Part shown: positions 17,405 through 22,501 of the stretch, piece after piece | Position numbering within the stretch: position 1 is the stretch's first letter | How the letters are laid out: the number at the start of each line of letters is the position of its first letter | Assembly (NCBI GenBank): GCA_040143965.1 | Contig: JASJQH010000184.1 | Location: 1-22,501, forward strand | Length of the DNA: 22,501 bases | Reading direction: 5' to 3' | From: Basidiobolus ranarum | Taxonomy: Eukaryota > Basidiobolomycota > Basidiobolomycetes > Basidiobolales | Notes under the pieces: generated by a model | What the model was told of the DNA's origin: nothing | The model's database searches: none | Seen by the model: only the letters and a program-made list of their open reading frames with translations | Position numbers and translations under genes: made by a program

Positions 17405-17781
17405 TTATTTAGGGGAAGTTTTCAACTGAATACCATGCATTTGTTTTATATCTTCAGCCAAAAATTCAGTTACCAAACGGTGTTGTTTAACCAAAGAAAG
17501 ACCTTCGAAATTTTTGGAAACAATCTCAATAGCGTACATAGAACCACAACCACCTTGAACGTAAGAAGTTATTTTAGAAGAGGTTTCACGAGAAACTTTT
17601 ATTTCGAAATGGACTTACCAGAAATATCGTGAACGTGTAAACTAGCGGGAGTAAATTGAGTTTTAAGCTTTTCAAAAAGTAACTTCTCTCCAGCGTTCAT
17701 GGACTCTGTAGAGTAAAAAACTCTTTGTGCTTGAGAACGTAGAGTATTATTTTTAGTGACTTGACGTAAGTGAGAGAACAT
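17405..17781 (-). CDS. Mitochondrial BolA-like protein (BolA3 type)
   Basis: Two exons (17619-17781 and 17405-17553) encode 103 residues. The N-terminal 25 residues are basic and hydroxylated (MFSHLRQVTKNNTLRSQAQR) and end in RVFYST, which fits a mitochondrial presequence with an R-3 type cleavage site. The BolA domain follows: FEKLKTQFTPASLHVHDISG, GGCGSMYAIEIVS, then LVKQHRLVTEFL. The likely Fe-S ligands are Cys57 and His79. BolA3 works with a monothiol glutaredoxin and Nfu1 to pass 4Fe-4S clusters to lipoate synthase and respiratory targets in the matrix. The intron (17554-17618) splits the GG before the ligand Cys. The start is the first ATG after an in-frame TTG upstream. The C-terminal QLKTSPK is typical of eukaryotic BolA3. 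Confidence 0.93.
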
Positions 17782-18212
17782 GTTAACTTTTAAAGATATG
17801 TCAAAGTACAAGTGGATTTGGTTATCTTTTATGAAAGTGTTATATCCTCTATTCGATAAAATTTTACTTTCGAAATTTTAATCTACCGTGGAAATTGGAA
17901 GATTGGGGGATCAATTTTTATTGACATAAAATATGTTTCAATTGATGAATGTTTGACTAACTATTACAATAGAACTTGTGTAGTAATCATATGAACCCAG
18001 ACGTCAGTCAACTAATATGAGATGCTCTTTACATCGAATAATATATACGAGATAAGTTGAGATATTTATATAAATGCAGAGTCGATACAAAAATGCCGCT
18101 CAAAATGGTTTACTTTCTGAAAAAGAAATGTCTAGTTGACACCTAAAGGCCCAAGAAAGGATACTCTCTTTCCGAGAAGCTGCCTAGTATCAATACCATA
18201 AAGAAGTGGAAA
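17782..18212. other. Upstream region of BolA3 and 3' region of LSM6
   Basis: No gene is seen. A CRE-like GACGTCA lies at 18000-18006, and TATATA-rich sequence occurs near 18042-18073. It presumably holds the BolA3 promoter on the minus strand. Confidence 0.35.
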
Positions 18213-18581
18213 TCATTGTTTTAAAGAACTTATATAAAGTACTAGTATGAATAACACATTAGCAAAAATGGTCAAGGAAAGCTTCTCAAAAAAGTAAAAG
18301 AAGTACCATTATTTCCTCTGACAAAGGCATCTCCGTATTTATTCTTTAATTCTCCATTAACATACTCCTCAGTTTGTTCGAGAGCAATATTCATGTATCC
18401 ATCTAAACAAGCGAGAATTCCTGTATTGTGTATAACCTAATCAGTTGAATTCCATTTTGAACGACAGCAAGAACTCATGGTTACCTCTATAATCAACACC
18501 AGAGTTTAACTTCACGAGAACAGGACGTCCAATAATGTGATTGAGGAAATCCGAAGGGGACTTTTCATGAGAGGGTTCCAT
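18213..18581 (-). CDS. lsm6: U6 snRNA-associated Sm-like protein LSm6
   Basis: Three exons (18485-18581, 18307-18420, 18213-18241) encode 79 residues, the usual LSm6 length. The Sm1 motif reads RPVLVKLNSGVDYRGILACL with DGYMNIAL after it, and the Sm2 motif reads KYGDAFVRGNNVLYIS. LSm6 is one of seven subunits of the LSm1-7 ring (cytoplasmic mRNA decay with Pat1) and of the LSm2-8 ring (U6 snRNA in the spliceosome). The last coding exon has only 29 bases and carries the end of Sm2 (VLYISSLKQ), so a frame-only search misses it. The start is the first ATG, next to the SPSDFL motif that begins LSm6 proteins. Confidence 0.94.
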
Positions 18582-18921
18582 ATCTTTAACTGTGATGTAC
18601 TCGATGTTAAGCTTCAATGAAACCGTGAACTTCCTAAGTGCATATTGTAGATAGGGGTCCAGAAATAGGTACCTTTTTCTACTCTAACCTTCTCCGATCA
18701 TTTCGAGATAAAGATTTGCATGATCATCGATTGTGGATTCCTATCTCTAATATTGTAGGGAAGCGAATGATTTATTTTGGAAGATGTTTAAGCATAATCC
18801 ATAGATCAGGTCTAATAAATAACCAATTTTACATAATAAAAGGTTGAAATTTACAGCATCAAGAAAATATATTGATTGACCTATATTATATGTATAAAAG
18901 AAATAAAATGCTTAGCTATAC
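18582..18921. other. Intergenic region between LSM6 and the DCAF6-like gene
   Basis: It carries the LSM6 promoter and the 3' end of the DCAF6-like gene, both on the minus strand. A plus-strand frame at 18638-18847 begins at GTG and resembles nothing. No repeat or RNA is seen. Confidence 0.4.
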
Positions 18922-21012
18922 CTAATTGCTCTCGTCCATGTCATCTGAAGAAGAGTCAATCGCACCAGCTCTAGTTAATAGAAATCTTAAAAATGATCCG
19001 GTAATTGGCGCCCCCCAGATCCCTTCTTGCCGCCTATTTTCATTGGATTCTACGATTTTCTGTTCTTTTGCTAGCAAGGATTTGCTACTCCATGAATGAT
19101 TCGTGGTCGTGACGGGAGCGCCGTTTACTAGAGGTTCGAATACCTCATGTGGTCCCTCTACTTGCGGTCTGAAGATTTTGATGGTAGAGTCGATACCAGA
19201 CACAGCAATGGCTGGCTCAAATGGATGTCCCTAAAGGCCCAAGGGGTTAATGCCTGTAAAATAGAGGATTGAAGGGGGATCATGCAAGATTACCTGGATA
19301 CAATTCACCACATCTTCGTCACCTTTGAGTATTTGGACAATCTTTCGTGACTTCTTTTCCCAGATAAAAATATTCCCATCATCACTGCCCGAAATCACAT
19401 ACTCATCGTTAGGCCCATAGAAATTGACGTCTTTGACGGTCTGAACGTTACAATGTCCTTTGTAGGTAGCTGACTCTCTTACTTCTTCTATAACAGAGTT
19501 GAAAATGGACTGGATATTCTTATACTCCGATGTGAAGTCTTCGTCACTGGATTCCTCCCCAGATTCTCCGTCGAAAAAGCTTTCAATGGCTTCCATAACA
19601 TCAGAACTATCAATATCACTATCCTCGGCAATTATTCGATTTGAAATCAAGTTCAGTTCTTGCTCCTCACGCTCTTCCTGCTCTTCGTCTAAAGCATCCT
19701 CACTTTGGTCGCTCCCAGACTCGGAGGGGATGCTTCGAGTTTCCCAACCATTTTGGATGGACTCGGTGAGTTGGTTAAAATCAATGTCTTCATCTGAGCT
19801 GGTGAGCTCATCTACTTCTATGTGATCTGCACTAGGACCGGAAGCAAACATATCTAAATCATCGCTTCCCAAGTCATCAACGTATTTAGATTTCTTTCTT
19901 TTGTTATCAAGATTCGAATTTGAGTTTCTTCTAACTTTTGAAGGGGGATTTCCATTCTCTTGGATGATATCCTTTTCTTTACTTCCATGGATGTCAAAAA
20001 GATGTACAAAGTCATTCGACCAGCTACCAAGTAATTCACGTCCATTACTTTCACTAAATTTCACTGCTGTTACGTGGTCCGATTTACTTTTGTTGGGTTT
20101 GAACTTTTTGACACAGTATTCCATTTGATGTCTTGGATCCAATGCTGTCTTGGGACTGACCATTCTTCTATCCCATAGATAAACATACGGGTCTCCTCCC
20201 CCGACGGCAATGTATTGAGGGTGAATTGGATTTAGAGCAATTGAGTTCAGCTCAATCAAGTATGGCCGAAAGTTGACCACCAAATTGGAACGACAAACAC
20301 TATGACATTCGTGGGGTTCTCTCAAGTCAAAATTTCTGACCGTACCTACGACAAGATAAGGATTAGAAACTATTACCGAAGATAATCAAGAATTCCCATA
20401 TTTACCATCTTCACTACAACTCAGAAATACATAAGGATTCCCAGGTTCGGTGACGATACGTTTGGTACTAGCCAAATTACACTTGTACGTATGTCTACAT
20501 GCACCTTCTTCTTTCCATATATCCCATACTTTAATTAAATTGTCTCCAGCGCATGAAATCACCACTTTACTGTTGGTAGCAGGCATGAATTTAGTACAAA
20601 ATATGTTGGCCTCATGACCAGTCTCGATACTACTAAGTAAATTGCCTTCGGGGTAATTCCAAATACAAAGTTTTGTATCGTCTGAACCAGAGACCAATAA
20701 ATCTCCTGTCTCGTTCCAATTAACTGTATTAACACAACCAGTATGCTCCGATAAAACATTGGTTAAGGTGAGTCGGTTGATCAAATATGTTGGGTTCGAG
20801 TATAACCGACGTTCTATACAAAAAGTAAAGGTTTAGTTCGTTCCATTGTGGAAAGTTTATAGTCAACCAGGGCGTGGAGAAGAGAGTGTGAAAAAAACTT
20901 TCTAAAAATAATGTATCTTTAACTAACCTGCTAAAAGTGCGCTTTCTCGTCCAAATAATTCCCCATTCTCACGTTCTCTTAAATTTTTCAATAGATTTGA
21001 CTTGTACTTCAT
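18922..21012 (-). CDS. DCAF6-like WD40 protein (putative CRL4 substrate receptor)
   Basis: Four exons (20928-21012, 20406-20813, 19294-20345, 18922-19230) encode 617 residues. The N-terminal blades read HTGCVNTVNWNETGDLLVSG, SDDTKLCIW and GHEANIFCTKFMP, and match the DCAF6/NRIP and WDTC1 group. Two DDB1-docking motifs are visible: NFDLR (169-173, Phe for Trp, as in animal DCAF6) and LWDRR (221-225). An acidic insert (about 286-458) with a basic patch (NKRKKSK) splits the propeller. The last blades follow (YKGHCNVQTVKDVNFYG, SGSDDGNIFIW, GHPFEPAIAVSGIDSTIKIF). The inferred role is substrate recognition for a Cul4-DDB1 ubiquitin ligase. Compared with animal DCAF6 it is shorter and lacks the long Ser-rich and IQ parts. 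A nearby upstream acceptor in the last intron would shift the frame. Confidence 0.9.
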
Positions 21013-21044
21013 TTTTAGTTATCTAAATGAAGAGTATAAGGGTG

Positions 21045-21058
21045 TATATATATAAATA
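21045..21058 (-). promoter_or_regulatory. TATA-rich element upstream of the DCAF6-like gene
   Basis: On the minus strand a TATTTATATATATA stretch lies 33-46 bases before the ATG at 21012. It may act as a TATA box with a very short leader, or the real initiation may use other sites. Confidence 0.35.
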
Positions 21059-21437
21059 GAGTTGTACTCTAGATGAACAATACTTTACAAAAAAAGGCAA
21101 AGAGAAAGTAAACTCGTTAAGTTCTAGTGCTTTGATGAGTTAATAATATTACTATTCAAATCAACCTATTTCAACTAGCCTTTTTTTGAATAAATCAGGT
21201 GGAAGTGAGAGAAAAAATCAGGGGGAAATTTCATGGAAATGTTAAAGATAATATCGTGATTTGTGACAGTGAATATGGATAAAATCATATCCACTCGTGT
21301 AGACGGGGACGAGAACGGGAATGGGAGCCGGAACAAAATGCATAGGTATTCACATGAATTGGAGATTATTTGGACAACTTGGACCAAAGTGATTTTATTA
21401 TAAAGGTTAAAAGAATACAAACGTGACGAAGAGACAC
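21059..21437. other. Intergenic region between DCAF6-like and TXNL1-like genes
   Basis: Both flanking genes are on the minus strand, so this holds the TXNL1-like 3' end and the DCAF6-like upstream region. A minus-strand frame at 21175-21420 is AT-rich and hydrophobic and lacks any family signal. No other feature is seen. Confidence 0.4.
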
Positions 21438-22501
21438 TTAATGAGCGTGTTGGTTCTTCAAATCGCCCATTTTTGTAGTCTCAATTGGGGAGCCAATGAA
21501 TACCAATTGTTGGATCTTAGTGGTTTCCTCATCACCAAGGTTGTCTTCAATGAATAACTGAACAGAAGTGCGTAAAATAAGGTTAGTCAGAGATCGAAGC
21601 CAAGGATCACATGAACGTCAGCCACTTACAATAACACTGGTGACATTCTGGAATTTGACAAAACGCAAGGGGATCACCGCATTCTCCTCATAATCCTCTT
21701 CAGTCAACTCCAAGGTCTGGGTTTCTAGGATGTCTTCCGCCTCATCGAAACCGAGAGTCAAACGGTTACAAAAGAGTTTGATGGTTTTGGGGGCAAACGC
21801 TACTCAATTCAAATCCAGTTATTATTGATCTTGTTGGTGATCTCCAATGAATCTTCCTTTACCTTTAGGTGCAACCAACTTGATCGAGTGAATCTTTACA
21901 GCTTGGTTGAAAGGGACCGAAATGATCAATTGCTCATCCACGTCGCTTTCCAAGTATGTGGCATCTTTCTTGAATATACTGTGTACGGTGTGGTTAGATT
22001 GCTGGTTTAAGCATTCCAATTGGTTAACTGTGACGAATTCGGTGATATCAGACTACATAGATTGCTTTTAGTAAGATCAGTATTTGTAACACTTGACAGA
22101 CTAGAACCTACATGACCAGGAATATTGAAGCTGTTGGAATCCTCTTCGGGCTCTCCTTGATGCTGGACGATAAGGGCCTCAAGTTGTTGAGGGTTAGCTC
22201 CCTTTAGTTCAGCAACCTTCACTTTATTCTTGAAAAGCTAATTCAGGATAAAAGAGAGTTGAGTACAAGAGTAAATCTTCATTATATATATACTAATAAA
22301 TACCTGGAAAGTGGGCCTAAAAATATCCAGAAGAGCAAAAATACATGGATTTAGTCTAAAGCTTTCCGAAAATTACACAGTATATGGAGCATACATAGAG
22401 CTAACACCTGCAGCTTGAGCAACTTCCTATAAAAATCAACAAAAGATGGTCAAGAATTCCTCACACCATCAGATATCAAAGCCCAAAGTTCTTACCTGAA
22501 C
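21438..22501 (-). CDS. Thioredoxin-PITH protein (TXNL1 type), 3' part
   Basis: The gene continues beyond the right edge. Visible exons are 22496-22501 (partial), 22395-22426, 22304-22316, 22112-22237, 21863-22052, 21630-21799 and 21438-21557, giving 218 residues. The first four encode the end of a thioredoxin fold (VQEVAQAAGVSSMPTFQ, with the conserved cis-Pro, then FKNKVKVAELKGANP); the CxxC site lies outside the window. The rest is a PITH domain: NQAVKIHSIKLVAPK, APKTIKLFCNR, VKFQNVTSVILFIEDN and LVFIGSPIETTKM, ending NQHAH. TXNL1 in animals and Txl1 in fission yeast bind the 26S proteasome regulatory particle as a redox-active cofactor. Exon 22304-22316 is a 13-base microexon supplying PTFQ; without it the frame is lost. 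The phases of all seven pieces agree. Confidence 0.93.

Noticed and set aside
18638-18847. Plus-strand frame of 69 codons between LSM6 and the DCAF6-like gene
   Set aside because: GTG start, no family signal, and placed in the LSM6 promoter region.
19126-19146. GGTTCGAATACC resembling a tRNA B box
   Set aside because: It lies inside the last coding exon of the DCAF6-like gene, where it encodes VFEPLV. No A box or cloverleaf is seen around it.
19231-19253. Alternative upstream acceptor (TTTTACAG) in the last DCAF6-like intron
   Set aside because: It would leave a 40-base intron and shift the frame, whereas the TTTAG acceptor at 19231-19232 gives the family sequence GHPFEP directly.
1-22501. 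Search for transposons, LTR or other virus-like elements, CRISPR arrays and rRNA
   Set aside because: No terminal repeats, reverse transcriptase, transposase, integrase or capsid motifs, regular spacer arrays or rRNA-like blocks were seen by eye. Degraded fragments in the gene-poor region cannot be excluded without a database search.

Overview
The window looks like a compact, AT-rich nuclear fungal chromosome segment. The protein-coding genes are eukaryotic, most are split by short introns (about 50-115 bases, GT-AG with one apparent GC-AG), and several families point to a fungus: a SKN7-type regulator (HSF DNA-binding domain plus two-component receiver) and an MCM1-type MADS factor. A long RPAP1, an EHD ATPase and a DCAF6-like WD40 protein, which budding yeasts lack or have only in reduced form, fit an early-diverging (zygomycete-grade) or other non-yeast fungus. 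The species cannot be named from the sequence alone.

Layout, left to right: a possible gene fragment leaving the left edge (minus, 1-88); a cysteine-rich metallothionein-like gene (plus, 549-797); a 73-residue single-pass membrane protein with two PPxY motifs (minus, 1474-1695); an eight-exon EH-domain ATPase of the EHD family (minus, 2226-4260); a small serine-rich orphan gene preceded by bZIP/CRE-like sites (plus, 5257-5554); a 1.9 kb gene-poor stretch; then three well-supported plus-strand genes, mcm1 (7449-8567), intronless RPAP1 (9176-13300) and skn7 (14642-16784). A minisatellite, a 16-base perfect palindrome and two weak ORFs lie between RPAP1 and skn7. The right third is a minus-strand run: mitochondrial BolA3 (17405-17781), LSM6 (18213-18581), a DCAF6-like substrate receptor (18922-21012) and the 3' part of a thioredoxin-PITH (TXNL1-like) gene that runs off the right edge.

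There is no operon logic here. Themes are transcription and RNA (Mcm1, RPAP1, Skn7, Lsm6), redox, metal and Fe-S handling (metallothionein, BolA3, TXNL1, Skn7) and ubiquitin or membrane trafficking (PPxY protein, DCAF6, EHD). I found no tRNA, rRNA, CRISPR array or recognisable transposon. The best second-look items are the two small orphan proteins, the GC-AG intron in the EHD gene, a 13-base microexon in the TXNL1 gene, the CRE-like cluster, and the repeat and palindrome region upstream of skn7.
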